In this document: positions 45,336 through 55,879 of the stretch, in pieces
How positions within the stretch are numbered: position 1 is the stretch's first letter
How the letters are laid out: each line of letters opens with the position of its first letter
From: Torreya grandis
Lineage: Eukaryota > Streptophyta > Pinopsida > Cupressales > Taxaceae
Length of the DNA stretch: 64,000 nt
NCBI GenBank assembly: GCA_037957365.1
Contig: JARHVA010000398.1
Coordinates: forward strand, 251,001 to 315,000
Direction of reading: 5' to 3'
Notes under the pieces: generated by a model
The model's database searches: none
Seen by the model: only the letters and a program-made list of their open reading frames with translations
Told to the model about the DNA's origin: nothing
Position numbers and translations under genes: made by a program

Positions 45336-46705
45336 TTTGTCTAGGACAAACTTTCCATTACACAACTTGCCAGACAATATCAATTCATAAACTCATTACT
45401 ATACCACCTTTGCAACCTTTAGTTCTTGGTTGTCAAACTCTTATTTAATATTTTAACAATTTGTTAAGATGACGTTTAAAGGACCATTCACTATTAATCA
45501 AATTCCCACCATACCTTCCTTTATAATCAATACACTTACTTTATGCATGTAAAAACATAGTCAATTGTTCCAAAATCAAATCAAAGACCATAATACAAGA
45601 GGAATATCAATGCAATCCACCACAACTCAATTTCAAGAATGTAGTATGTAATGAATATAAAAAATGAAAGTCTGTATTTTCTTCATAGATAATGTCATCA
45701 ATCATAAAATGAGAGGGATTAAGAATCTGAAGTTCATGCAATTAGAAGTGCAATACACATTTGACTTTAGTTTACCTTTCTTTACCAATCCACTATAATT
45801 CCACTTATCTATTAAATCAAAATAATATTCAACATTGTCTGTCCTCCTCCTTATACCTGCATGAAATTTATAAATATTCTAAATGGATGATCAATTAGAA
45901 TAAAATATTAAAGCCATATCATGTCCCTTAAACTTTGCCAATTTGAATGTCCATGTGTACAATGGTGAGTTTCCACTTTATAACAGTCTTATGAGTGGTT
46001 CAAAAGTTATCTGACATATACATTTTACATAAACTAGAATGGTTTTATGATTTTGTAAACAAATTTAAACATGTAATTAGACCAAGTTTCTCACATATTA
46101 TTAATTCTACTTATGCACCATTATGTATTTTCTTCACATAGTCTTAAGATACAAGTATCATTATATTCATAAATATATAAATCACACATCATAGGAACAC
46201 AGAGACATATTTATCATCAAGAAACATATCTTTATTAATCAAAATTTACATACTTACATTCCACAACATAAATCCAAAGGCCTGGTTCTTTCTTAACTAT
46301 TCTTTCCTTCACACTCTTTGAACCATGTCTACAAATCCTCCTCTATATAGACTTGTAGGTCTATAATCTATTTTACACTTATGTACAATTCACTTTTTAT
46401 TCTTGTCTTATAACTTTATTTAGTTCTTATTATTTTGGTTTGAATTTGATCAACTATCTTAAATAGTTCCTTAAATAACTCCATCCTTTTCTCAACATAG
46501 ACTTATTAATAGCTTAATACAGTCTTATGTTGAATTCTAGAAATGAACTTCTAGATAGAGTCCCTTTCATTTCAGTCATATGACTCCTTAAAACCTATCA
46601 ATGGTCTCTTACATAGTATTTTTCCTTCATAGTCAAGACTTATTGACTTACATAGATTTTTATTTAAAAAAATATACATAGGTGAGTTGATGCTCTTACA
46701 TCACA
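45336..46705. repeat. Interspersed repeat R1, copy 2 (~1.37 kb)
   Basis: Collinear with 24766-26145 from TTTGTCTAGG at the left to GATGCTCTTACATCA at the right, with mostly single-base differences and small indels. Here it is not next to a LARD-like LTR. Its right end abuts the truncated element C copy 2. Confidence 0.8.
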
Positions 46706-47542
46706 CAGTCAGAATCTGAAGCCAAAATTTGCCATTTAAAAGTGCAGATTTTCATTTTTTCCATAAAACACATGACTATTATATAACTATCAAACTATAT
46801 ACAACCAAACTAAAATAATTCTTATTTTTGTGTGCCTTGGTTTCATCTTTCTATAACAATTTATAGTTTTAAATTTTTTTAGGTATATAAAAATTTATCA
46901 AAGTTTTATTAACTACTTTTATGTAAAAAATAACTAATTGTTATTTTGCATGTAGCTCTCAAATGGGAAATAATTGCACCAATTAATTTATCAATGTTGT
47001 GCCTCTCTTTTCTATCTTTTCATAACAATTTTCATTTTTGAATTTCATTGAGTATTTAAGAAGTTATTTTAGTTTTACTAACTACTACTATTGTAAAAAA
47101 GCAATATTATGGTTGTTTTACTCAATACTACCCAAAAATATCAAATCAGTTTATTACTTTCAAAATTAGATGCTAATTTGAATAAAATAATCACTACTCT
47201 AAATCAATTCAATAGTGATATTTTTGATAGATTAAATCTGCATGCCCCTATAATAGCATAATATGATGAGGAAATTGATGCATGGCTAGAGTGGGAGAAT
47301 AACTACAAGTGGGTCAAGGATTTATTTCCTATAGTTGAAGATATGAACATGACATAACTACATGGATAGATTTGGGGGATGTTTTTAGCATTTGGTAGAT
47401 AGATTTATTTTAATGATAAGAAACTAAAGAGCCAATATAGGCTCTCAATGAGCTCTAACAGGTAATCACCAATCCCCTACATATAACCAAAGCTTTAACT
47501 CCCTCAAATACCTACTCCACTCCAAACACAATGTGTGTAAAT
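46706..47542 (+). mobile_element. Element C copy 2, left part of interior
   Basis: Similar to about 22125-23010 of element C copy 1: a TTTGCCATTTAAAAGTGCAGA phrase, T-rich blocks around AGTTTTA-TAACTACT, AATGAGCTCTAACAGGTAAT, and AACACAATGTGTG at the right edge. It is interrupted at 47542 by Tat-2; the remainder resumes at 58012. Its own 5' LTR is missing. The stretch 47151-47480 reads on the plus strand as a protein-like frame with stops (DAWLEWENNYKWVKDLFP) that copy 1 lacks. Confidence 0.65.
47151..47480 (+). pseudogene. Unrecognised protein-like fragment in element C copy 2
   Basis: Plus-strand reading contains KLDANLNKIITTLNQFNSDI and DEEIDAWLEWENNYKWVKDL, interrupted by at least four stops. 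The acidic, Trp-rich wording is reminiscent of a gag capsid segment, but I cannot name a family. It suggests the autonomous relative of element C had an ORF here. Confidence 0.35.
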
Positions 47543-49162
47543 TGTTGGGTGAATATTTTGTCGGCCAGCGAACTGGTGACCAAAATAGTTCCTATCACCA
47601 TAGCATAGGGAGATTGGTCATCCAGATGTGCAGGTTTACTGCATCACAAGGGGACAAATCTCCCCTCTCATCAAGGGGAGGTTCCCTATTAAATATGCAG
47701 AGATATATATAATATAAATAAGTAGAACATAAGACACAAGGGTGAGACAAACCATCCATCTCTCTTCTTTCAGAGATGATGCACATAGACAAAGGAGAAA
47801 ATCTTAGCTATAAATGCTGAAGGCACTTCTCTTCTTTTAGAAGTGTCACTACAAGAAACAGTAGGAGTTTCTTTCAGATAGTGAAATAACCAGTGATAAA
47901 AAGGGGCGTAGTAATAGCAAGATGAAACAAAGCACAAAGTCTCCACCTCAACTACCCAAAGAGTATATCACAAAGGATAATGGGGGCACAAAGTTGCCCC
48001 ATAATCCTCAACACCAAATAAAAGGAAAACATAGACTTGAATCAATTGTGAAAGCACAAAGTCTTCCCACAGTTGGTTTCGGGACACTTCCCTATTACCT
48101 TCACTAATTTTGCTTGCCAAATTAAATGAATAAGAACACCTTCAGAAGACTAACATAAGAATGATCTCCTAAAATGATACAAGCCAAAATAACACAAAGT
48201 CTATAAACAACCTACTTTCTCATTCAGATAAAAATGAAAATGAAATTACAATATGAGCTCAAAGTCTTAGTCTTCTTCTTTCAAAATGGGCAGAGTTTCA
48301 CTTTTGGTAAGGGGAAGATCTCCCTTGTAACAAATGAGAGACTACAATAAATAGGGGAAGAAAGAAGGCATTTTGGTGCCCTTTTCACAAATGACCCATG
48401 CACATTCCCATCATTGGGAAGAGCACACTGCTTAAACATCATATGAGAAATCATGGGCCACACCATTTATCGTTTGCACCTCCTAATGATCAATTCACAG
48501 ACATTGTATCACCTACTGGAGTAACTCCTTGAGTCGACACCTTCTTTCACCACTTGGATGCTTTGTCCATTTTTGCAATTGGTCTTTTTTCTGATTTCAA
48601 TAAGTGACACATGGCACGTTCCACTACTGAAACAAGCAAGACACGTGGCAGCATCCGCTGAGTTTATAGAAGCTTTAGGCATCCTTTGAAGGTCCTACGA
48701 AAGAGGACATATGTCAGCTTCCACTCTCTTTAGCAATAATATAGATCATTTGGGACTCATTTGGATTCATCATGGATGATGACACTTGTCAGCTTCCACC
48801 AAGCTCTACAAGGGATACATGGCACATTCTGCTGCCTTTAGAGAAAACATGTCAGAGACCTCCGCATTGGCTACTTGGCACCCTTCATAAAACTGCTTTC
48901 CCTGGTGTAAATTTTGACATTCACGGGCCCGTCACACCTTGAAATTTCTTTGGATTTTCCTTTACTTTAGCTTTTCTTCTACTCCCTTTCTTCCTTGGTA
49001 TTTTCTGTGGACATTTTCCCGCGAACAAAAAGTCCGCAAGAATTGCCTTGCCTGCTTCTTTAGATTTTCTCTTCGGGTGAATTCCTTCAGATAAAAGGTC
49101 TGAATGAATTTTTCCTTAACATTTTTCTAAGAAAATATTTTTGAGAGAATTCTTCATTATTT

Positions 49163-49300
49163 TGGTTCAACGGTTCAATGGTTCAAGGGCTCATTCTTTG
49201 TTACTTGGCTAAGTCCTTTTGATCTTTTGCACCAAGCACATTGAACCCATTGAACCTTTGAACCAAAATGGTTCAAAGTTCAATGGTTTGAACCTTTGTC
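49163..49300. repeat. TTGAACC inverted-repeat cluster in the Tat-2 LTR
   Basis: The heptamer GGTTCAA or its reverse complement TTGAACC occurs, exactly or nearly, many times within 140 bases. At 49249-49283 direct and inverted copies form a long near-perfect hairpin around an AAAAT loop. The cluster is conserved at 57493-57630 in the other LTR. Confidence 0.85.
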
Positions 49301-49409
49301 CTTTATCATTCGCCAATTGAACTCTTTTGATTGAACTAAGGTGCTGAACAAATCTTGAAAATGACCAAGTGTTGGAAACTTGTTCTTTTGAGAGCTTGCT
49401 TTTTTCCTG

Positions 49410-49540
49410 CAGAGTCCATAGAAATCAACCTGTGAAGCCCATAGAACTTGGCCTACAGAGTCCATAGATTTTCTTCCTGTAAAGTCTGTAGATTCAAGCC
49501 TATAGAGTCCATAGATTCAAGCCTGTAGAGTCCGTAGATT
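49410..49540. repeat. GAGTCCATAGA minisatellite in the Tat-2 LTR
   Basis: About six imperfect units of roughly 24 bases, each built on CCTGTAGAGTCCATAGATT. The other LTR has the matching array at 57740-57870 with independent substitutions. Confidence 0.88.
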
Positions 49541-49676
49541 TCTGAAAAGCTTGAAAAAAAAGCAATTTGAAAGCTCAAAACAAATTTTGAGAAGGGAAGA
49601 GAGAAGTTTTGGTCCTGTAGGACCAAGATAGCTCATATGTTGTTCCAAAAATGAGTGACATTTTTGGGGACCAACA

Positions 49677-49880
49677 GCTGGCTCTATTTGGGGAACTCTC
49701 TTCTATTGCAAAAATCAATTAAAGGGAGTAGAATCTAGAATCTCCAGTGCCTTAGAAGCATGCCATTGGGCTACAGAGCCATGCTACCCAAAAAGAGAGG
49801 CTCTAAAAAATGAAAACAAAAGAATAAAATAGAAATAAAATACTATACAAATACACATATCTACAGGGGGAACTCATCCG
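49677..49880 (-). other. Tat-2 3' untranslated region
   Basis: About 200 bases between integrase and the LTR. The expected purine tract next to 49676 is weak (minus strand AAATAGAGCCAGC), so it has probably been eroded. No gene. Confidence 0.5.
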
Positions 49881-50960
49881 ATACTTCAAGAGTTGAAGTG
49901 CTTCAGATGTTGCCCATTGTGAGGCAGAGAAAAGAGAGTGCCATCTTGATACTTCAATAGGAAATTATTTTTACCATTGAGCTGATGAATAATAAAAGGG
50001 ACCCTCCATAGGGAATCAAACTTTCCATGCATCCCCTTTGGTTCTCTTCTCTTGTCCCACATCAGGACTTGATCTCCAACCTGGAAATCATGATTCTTTA
50101 CTTTCTAGTTAAAGAGCTTCTTCACCAAGTTTTGATGGGTGGAAATTTGGTCCACCACTGCAGTTCTCTGCTCATTCATCTCAACAAGGCACATGATCCT
50201 CTTCTCAAGTGAACTCTCATATGTTTGATCTTCAATCGCCTTAGCTAGTTTCAATGCTTGCAATTCCAAAGTGATTGGTATCTCAACATTGACACCATAC
50301 AAAAGTTAGAAGGGAGACATACCAATTGCTCTTTTTGGTGTAATTTTGTCTGTCCACAGAGCATCAACCAATACCTTATCCCAAGTCCTTTGGTTGTCAT
50401 CCACTAGCTTCTTGATGATAGTCACCAAATTTTTATTGCTTGACTCGGCCTGTCCATTCCCTTGTGGAAAGTAATCAGAGGAGTGGGAGAGTGTAATTCC
50501 ATAGTGGAAGTAGAATTGGGTAATCTCATGAGAAGTGAAATAGGCTACATTATCAATGACAATTTTGACTGGGACCCCAAACCTGGACATGATGTTCTCT
50601 TTGAGGAAATTGCATACTACTTCTGAAGTAGCATGTTTAGTCAGAACTACTTCCACCCATTTGGTGAAGTAGTATGTTGCCGTGAGGACATAGTCATGTC
50701 CACCACTTGATGATGGGTTTACAACTCCAATAAAATCAATTCCCCATTGCTAGAATGGCTCCTATATGATTACTAGTTTGAGGGGTAGGGCAGCTAACTT
50801 GGGCCTTCCAACAAACTGCTGGCAAAGTTCACATCCCCTGACCCACTTGTATACATATTGAAAGAGAGTTGGCCAATAATACCTGGCTCATAGGATCTTA
50901 TGGGCAGTCACAGGGGTAGAAAGATGTCCTCCATAGGCTAAATTATGGAAAGACTTCAAA
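49881..50960 (-). pseudogene. Tat-2 integrase, broken by stops
   Basis: Element-sense reading: zinc-binding part with FHNLAYGGHL and CELCQQF (50825-50960), core with Asp in QWGIDFIG (about 50740), Asp in IVIDNVAYFTS (about 50555) and Glu in GNGQAESSNKN (about 50450). A YGVNVEIP segment follows (50290) and a C-terminal HDFQVGDQVLMWDKR. Stops break it near 50890, at two places around 50760 and at 50306-50308 (TAA). Codon context at these sites fits Gln or Arg codons changed by C-to-T. Confidence 0.88.
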
Positions 50961-51034
50961 AGTTGACTTTGTTGTTCCTTGTCCACGCAATGAAGGAACG
51001 TTCCATCAAGGCTCCCCTTGTATAGGCCATTGTC

Positions 51035-51670
51035 TCAGAGGACAAAATAAGCAGCTTTTAGCTTGATGGTTTTCCTTTCTTTATAAGATAGGTTTGCAGG
51101 ACATTCACCATAAGTAAGGAAATGAGTAATCCCTAAACACCACTCATTCATGGTGGAGATAAAGAGGACTATTGGTGTGTCATCCACTTCTGGTTCTTCA
51201 TGCCCTGTTCCTCTTAGCTTGTTATTAGCAATTAGTTGGCATAGCCCCTTTCCATATACCAACTTTTTTGGCTTGATGATCAGATCAAAATCCTAGATCT
51301 TTGCAACCCAATTGCCTCTTTTCATCCCAAACTCCTGTTGAGTCAGTATAGATTTCACTGTGGTGTCAAGGACCAAGGTAGTAACTCGAGAATTGAGGAT
51401 GTAGAAATGAAAATGTTTCACGGTCTTCACCACTACATAAGCATGCTTCTCCATATTTGAGTACTTCAGCTCATGAGCTTTGAGAGGACAGCTCATGAAG
51501 GAAATGGGAGATTCCATACCTTCTTTATTTTGTTGAACTAGAATTACTGAGAGCGTATGTTCTGAAGCATAGCTATAAGTGGTGAACTCTTTGCTATAGT
51601 CTAGATAAGCCAAAATTGGAGCATGGGCAATGGCAGTCTTGATATCCTCAAAAGCTAACTTGCCTTCTTT
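51035..51670 (-). pseudogene. Tat-2 Ty3-type RNase H and linker
   Basis: Starts near 51660 and includes EFTTYSYASEHTLSVILVQQ, in which the usual first catalytic Asp position is not Asp, then SFMSCPLKAHELKYSNMEKHAY with a Met-Glu-Lys at the TEK position. The open piece 51035-51262 is the linker toward integrase (LTYGECPANLSYKERK). Loss of the first Asp parallels Tat-1 and fits an element relying on its other RNase H. Confidence 0.8.
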
Positions 51671-51673
51671 TGT

Positions 51674-52480
51674 CTAGCTAAAGATGGCCTTTCCCTTCAT
51701 CATGTTTATAATGTGCCTGGTCTTCTCGATAAATTCAGGGATGAATCTCTGTAAGAAATTCACCTTTCCAAAGAAAGAGTGAACAATAGTCTTACTTATG
51801 GGCAAAGAAAGTTCTTGGATAGACTTGACTCTATTTAAGTCAATATTTATGCCTCCTTTAGACACAATGTGTCCCAAAAGTTTCCCCTCTGTTACTCTAA
51901 AAATTGAATTCTTAGGGTTTAAGGAAATGCCATTCTGGCGGTAGCGTTCTAGCACTTGCTGCAAATGGTTCACATGATCTGGGCGATGCTTAGAGAAGAT
52001 AGTCAAGTCATCAAGATAAACTATGATGAACTTACCCATCTCATCCTTTGAAGGAAAGGTCCATTGCTCTTTGGAAGGTGGATCCAACATTTATAAAACC
52101 AAAAGGCATCCTTTTATACACAAATGTGCCCCAAGGTGTGGTGAAAGCAGTCTTATGCTAGTCTGCTTCACCGACTTTGACCTGATTATATCTTGAGAAG
52201 CCATCTAATATTGATAACATCTCTGAGCCCATCACTGTTTATAGCACTTGATCCATGATTGGCAAAGGATAATTATCCTTCAAGGATGCCTGATTCAAAT
52301 TCTTAAAATCCACATAAAGGCAAATTTCACCATTCTTCTTTCTTATAGGCACTATATTGGAAATCCATGTGGAATGATGGATTAAGAAGATTATCTTGGC
52401 ATTTAGCATTTTTTGTATCTCAGATAAAATAGTACCTAATATTTTTGGATCATAATGCCTGGACTTTTGCCTGTAAGGTG
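51674..52480 (-). pseudogene. Tat-2 reverse transcriptase, frameshifted
   Basis: Upstream motifs are in one phase: SNIVPIRKKNGEI (about 52350), DFKNLNQASLKDNYPLP, LDGFSRYNQV (about 52210) and RMPFGFINVGSTFQRAMD (about 52095). After FQRAMDLSFK the reading moves to another phase through a single-base change near 52050, and the active site FIIVYLDDLTIFSK (about 52010) follows, then SLNPKNSIF and GKLLGHIVSKGG. Several stops also occur in the upstream part. Confidence 0.9.
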
Positions 52481-52508
52481 TTGAATCAGCCTTGAGAGGG
52501 ATGTTGTG

Positions 52509-52790
52509 TCAAATTTCATTAGGCTGGAGTGATTTCAGGTCAGCATAGGAGTATGTTAGGACATCCATGTATTCATTGAGAAAAGAGGTGAACTTGAAAT
52601 GCTCTTCAGGAGTACAACATTTCCCAATGTTCACTATCTTGGGGTCTTCCTTGGTTCCCAGATTTACTTGATCAAACTCTTGAGACGAGCTTGAATCCAT
52701 TGGCTGTTGTCTGATGAATCTATCATGCTTATCAAATAGCTTCTCAAGAGAAACTAGGCCTTTGGGAATTTTATTTCCTTTCAGTTGCAA
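52509..52790 (-). pseudogene. Tat-2 pol linker between plant-type RNase H and RT
   Basis: An open 93-codon piece (NKIPKGLVSLEKLFDKHDRF, VNIGKCCTPEEHFKF, VLTYSYADLKSLQP). The last segment corresponds to the D-V-F-A-W-S-Y-x-D-L/M lead-in to RT. It joins the plant-type RNase H to RT in the same polyprotein. Confidence 0.75.
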
Positions 52791-52925
52791 GAACTCCTCA
52801 TCTATGTCTGCATTTGATCTAGGAACTGTTACACACTTCTAAGATTCACTGCCTTCAAAATGTATCCATTCAAAGCTATCTTTTTGCTCTAGGAAGGCAA
52901 TGATTTGGTCATCATTGTTAAATAC

Positions 52926-53420
52926 CTACCAATGACTGGCATTATCAAGTACACTTGACTGAAAGACTAGCTCAATCATGTATTTGTCTCCTTTGAAATC
53001 TGGGTGGCGGACCAAAAGAGTGGCTAAAATAGCCAATGCATCTACCTGGTCATTGAATTCTCTAGGAACTATAGAGATGTTAAAAGCATCAAAGTCTTCA
53101 AGCTGGTCCCAGACTAGATTGCGGTAATGATGCAATCTTTCATTCTTGGTTTGATATAGGTTCCTCACCTGACAAACCACTAGTTTAGCATCTCCTTTAA
53201 CATGAAGGACCTTGATGCCTTTGTCTTGAGCGGCTCTCAATCCAAGTAGTAGAGACTCATATTCAGCTGTGTTATTCATGTTGCTGAACTACAATTTATA
53301 AGATGAGTGAAAAATATCTCCTTGAGGAGATATTAACTCAACCCCAGCTCCTGAACTAGTGGAAGAGCAGCTGCCATCAAATTCAAGAATCCATACCTCA
53401 TTTGATATTGATTTTCTTTT
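52926..53420 (-). pseudogene. Tat-2 plant-type RNase H, located upstream of RT
   Basis: ILEFDGSCSSTSSGAGVELI (about 53330-53390) gives the first Asp. NNTAEYESLLLGL (53230-53275) gives the Glu, HVKGDAKLVVCQV (about 53170-53205) the second Asp, and NDQVDALAILA (about 53030-53060) the last. All four catalytic positions are acidic. One stop separates the first strand from the rest at 53286-53288. Position between protease and RT differs from Tat-1, where the equivalent domain follows the Ty3-type RNase H. Confidence 0.9.
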
Positions 53421-53699
53421 GGTTTCTTCTTCATCTGGGGGTGGAGATACTTCCACACTTGCCTTCTTCTCAGCCAATTCCTTTGTTGTTCTAGCTGAAT
53501 GCATTTCCAAGATTTCATCTGTAGGAGCTTCATCAGATGTCTCATGAACTACATTCATGTACAAAAAGTAGTTACCCATGCCTAAAGACTCAAACAGAAT
53601 TTGAGCTTCAAGTGTTGAGGTCTGGGTAACAACATATTTCACTTCCTTCTTAGGGAGTAGCCTTTTCATAACACCTTTGACTGGAATCATTGCCTCTAA

Positions 53700-54104
53700 T
53701 AAATCCATGCTTAATTCACCACCAACATCCATACATAAATTCCACCTGAGAAGGATGCCATATGATGCTGGGACATCTGTTACCAAGATAGTCATCTTGA
53801 TTCTTTTGTCTGGAAAGGCAACAAACACAAATTGGGCATCTTTGATTTGTCCCATCAAAGGTACTTGCTTGTTCTCCATGCAGAAGCATCTACCAAAAGT
53901 TGTGGTCAATGTGAGGTTAAGGGATTCAACCACTCTAGCAAGCATGACATTGTTTGAAGCTCTAGAATAAATGATGCAATTATTTAGCTGATGTCCATTT
54001 ATCAGTAATGAGACATAAAAAGGTTTAGACCTGCCAAGAGTAGTAGGGGGAGCAGTGACAAGGTTGTTCTTGGTAGGTGCATTCTTGGCAGGATCATGTG
54101 TCAC
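53700..54104 (-). pseudogene. Tat-2 aspartic protease, active site lost
   Basis: PFYVSLLINGHQLNNCIIYSR, then ASNNVML, MGQIKDAQFVF, ILVTDVPASYGILL and LSMDLLEAMIPV follow the protease pattern of plant gypsy elements. The active-site word is YSRASNNVM where Asp-Ser-Gly-Ala-Ser is usual: Asp is Tyr and Gly is Arg, so it cannot be catalytic. The open reading continues without a stop into the plant-type RNase H. Confidence 0.85.
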
Positions 54105-55610
54105 TTTGGGAATTGCTTGTTCAATAGGGATGTTCTAGTGTTTAACACATTGAACCAGTTGGTCTAATTGCTTAGGATGGGACTGTAGAAATTCAAATTC
54201 AAACATTTGAATTTTAGTTCTCTTTATATGGTCAATGACATCAAATGTATGGAACGAGCTAGGAGCAGAGGATGGGAGTTCATCCTTTTGATTTTTAAAA
54301 GGGGGAGGACTGGACTATGAATTTGAAGTAGAAGGCATAGGGGCATTTGGGGTACTTACTTTTCTTGAAACCACTAGGTCCTTTGGCTGGAAAGGAAGAG
54401 TGGATCCCTGATTAGCAATTAAAATTGCTAGTTGAGGTCACTCCTCTACTTTCTCCTTATCAACTTATTAAGCTAATTTATTCTTAGACCAGGTGAATAT
54501 AGCATATGACCCCTCAACTGTATGGCCTTCACTTTTGGGTTCATCCTAATAGTTCAAGAAACCAATATGGGAGTCACCAGCTAATTCTTCTTCTTCCTTA
54601 GTGAAGAGATTAGCATCATCTTCAGGATTTAACTCAGGCTGGAATGAGAAATCCACTTTAGCTTCTAGATATCTGACTACCGAGTTGTTTGGAGGTGCTT
54701 CAAGGGTGAGGTTCCTCTATGGAGGGGGAAGGTGATTTTTCTATCCCTGATTCCTGGTAGCATTGCCTTGGTACACCTGATTCTAGAATGTCCTCCTGGG
54801 CATATCTCTGTATGCAGGAGCAAATGACATCCCTTGCACCATTTGCTTATGAGAGCTAGCATTTCATTCACTAGCTTTTGTACCATTAGGTTAGTGGTGA
54901 TTGTAGGTGAATACTCAGAAGATGAAGAGGATTTAACTTTATTAGGGTCTCTCCTTATCTTTCCTACCAAGATAAGGTCATTTTATACCTTAGTAGCCAA
55001 GTCTTGAGTAGTAGCAAGGTCTACGTGTCTGGCCTGTCTCAGCAAGAAACTCACTTCAGGTAGTTGTGAGTTGATGAAGAAGCATTTGAGGTTCTAATGT
55101 GTCAGCTTGGTGACCATGAGAACCCTATGCCTCAGCTTATTGAACCTGGTAATAAAATCCCTCATAGGCTCATGAGGCTCTTTCTTCATCTAAGTGAACT
55201 GGGCCAGCAAGGCATGTGCATCTTCTGTAGGCTTAAATCTAGTTTCAAATTTGTCTTTTAGGGTGTCCCAGTTAGTCATTGATCCAGCCTGTAGGTGGTA
55301 AAACTAATCTGTAGTAGTGCCTTGTAGTGTCTCCATGAATAGCCTGACTATTATGTCTTCAAATTCTACCCCTATTACACCACAAGCTATGCTGAAAGCT
55401 GCAATGTGTTCATCAAGATGAACCTTCCCATCACCAAAGAATTTGGGGAAATTCTTCCTTGAACTACTTGGAAGCTCATGCAGAGGTGGAGTCAAATTCA
55501 GTGGACCAAAAGAATTACCCCAGGGGCTAAGAGCCATGATTTGATTATGTAAAAGTGGGATAACTAATCCAGGTGGAGCATGGATAGGCAAAGCTCAACC
55601 AACAGTAGAA
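54105..55610 (-). pseudogene. Tat-2 gag, degraded
   Basis: From about 55600 downward: SSRKNFPKFFGDGKVHLDEH, ACGVIGVEFEDIIVRLFMETL (open piece 55304-55591), then across a stop FETRFKPTEDAHALLAQFT and MRDFITRFNKLRHRV (about 55130-55250). This is the retrotransposon gag core. Further on, VGKIRRDPNK (54970) and FDVIDHIKRTK (about 54235) lead to protease. The stop after the 55304 piece (TAG) sits where a Trp is usual, so it is a G-to-A rather than C-to-T change. No knuckle was recognised. Confidence 0.85.
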
Positions 55611-55857
55611 AAAGAAGCTCTGCCTTGTGTTGGTGGCCCTATAGGGCTAGGAGGAAGACTCCTAGTTTGTCTAAGGTAAGGTTGTGGAGGAAACAACTCA
55701 AAATTACTCTGCTGCACCAACTCAAAAGTAGGGTCAACAACACTTTGGGATTTTTGGCCTCTGGTATAACATGGAGTTGACAGATTGTAGAACAAAAAAT
55801 GGAAAAGAGTAGGATCTACTTTAGCTTGAAGTTTGAGACTTCAAACTACGCGCTCTT
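55611..55857 (-). other. Tat-2 5' leader
   Basis: About 250 bases between the gag region and the primer site; contains short open pieces on both strands without features. Confidence 0.5.
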
Positions 55858-55874
55858 CCCTATTAGAGTCACCA
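55858..55874 (-). promoter_or_regulatory. Primer-binding site of Tat-2 (tRNA not assigned)
   Basis: The minus strand reads TGGTGACTCTAATAGGG, separated from the LTR end by GTTTT. It begins with the TGG expected of a tRNA 3'-end complement but differs from the initiator-Met type; some positions have probably mutated. Confidence 0.6.
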
Positions 55875-55879
55875 AAAAC

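Larger units (their letters stand above)
47543..49676 (-). repeat. Tat-2 3' LTR, 2134 bp
   Basis: Homologous along its length to 55880-58006. Notable internal parts: a TTGAACC inverted-repeat cluster (49163-49300), a ~24-base minisatellite (49410-49540) and an AT-rich TATA-like tract (47703-47720). Confidence 0.97.
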
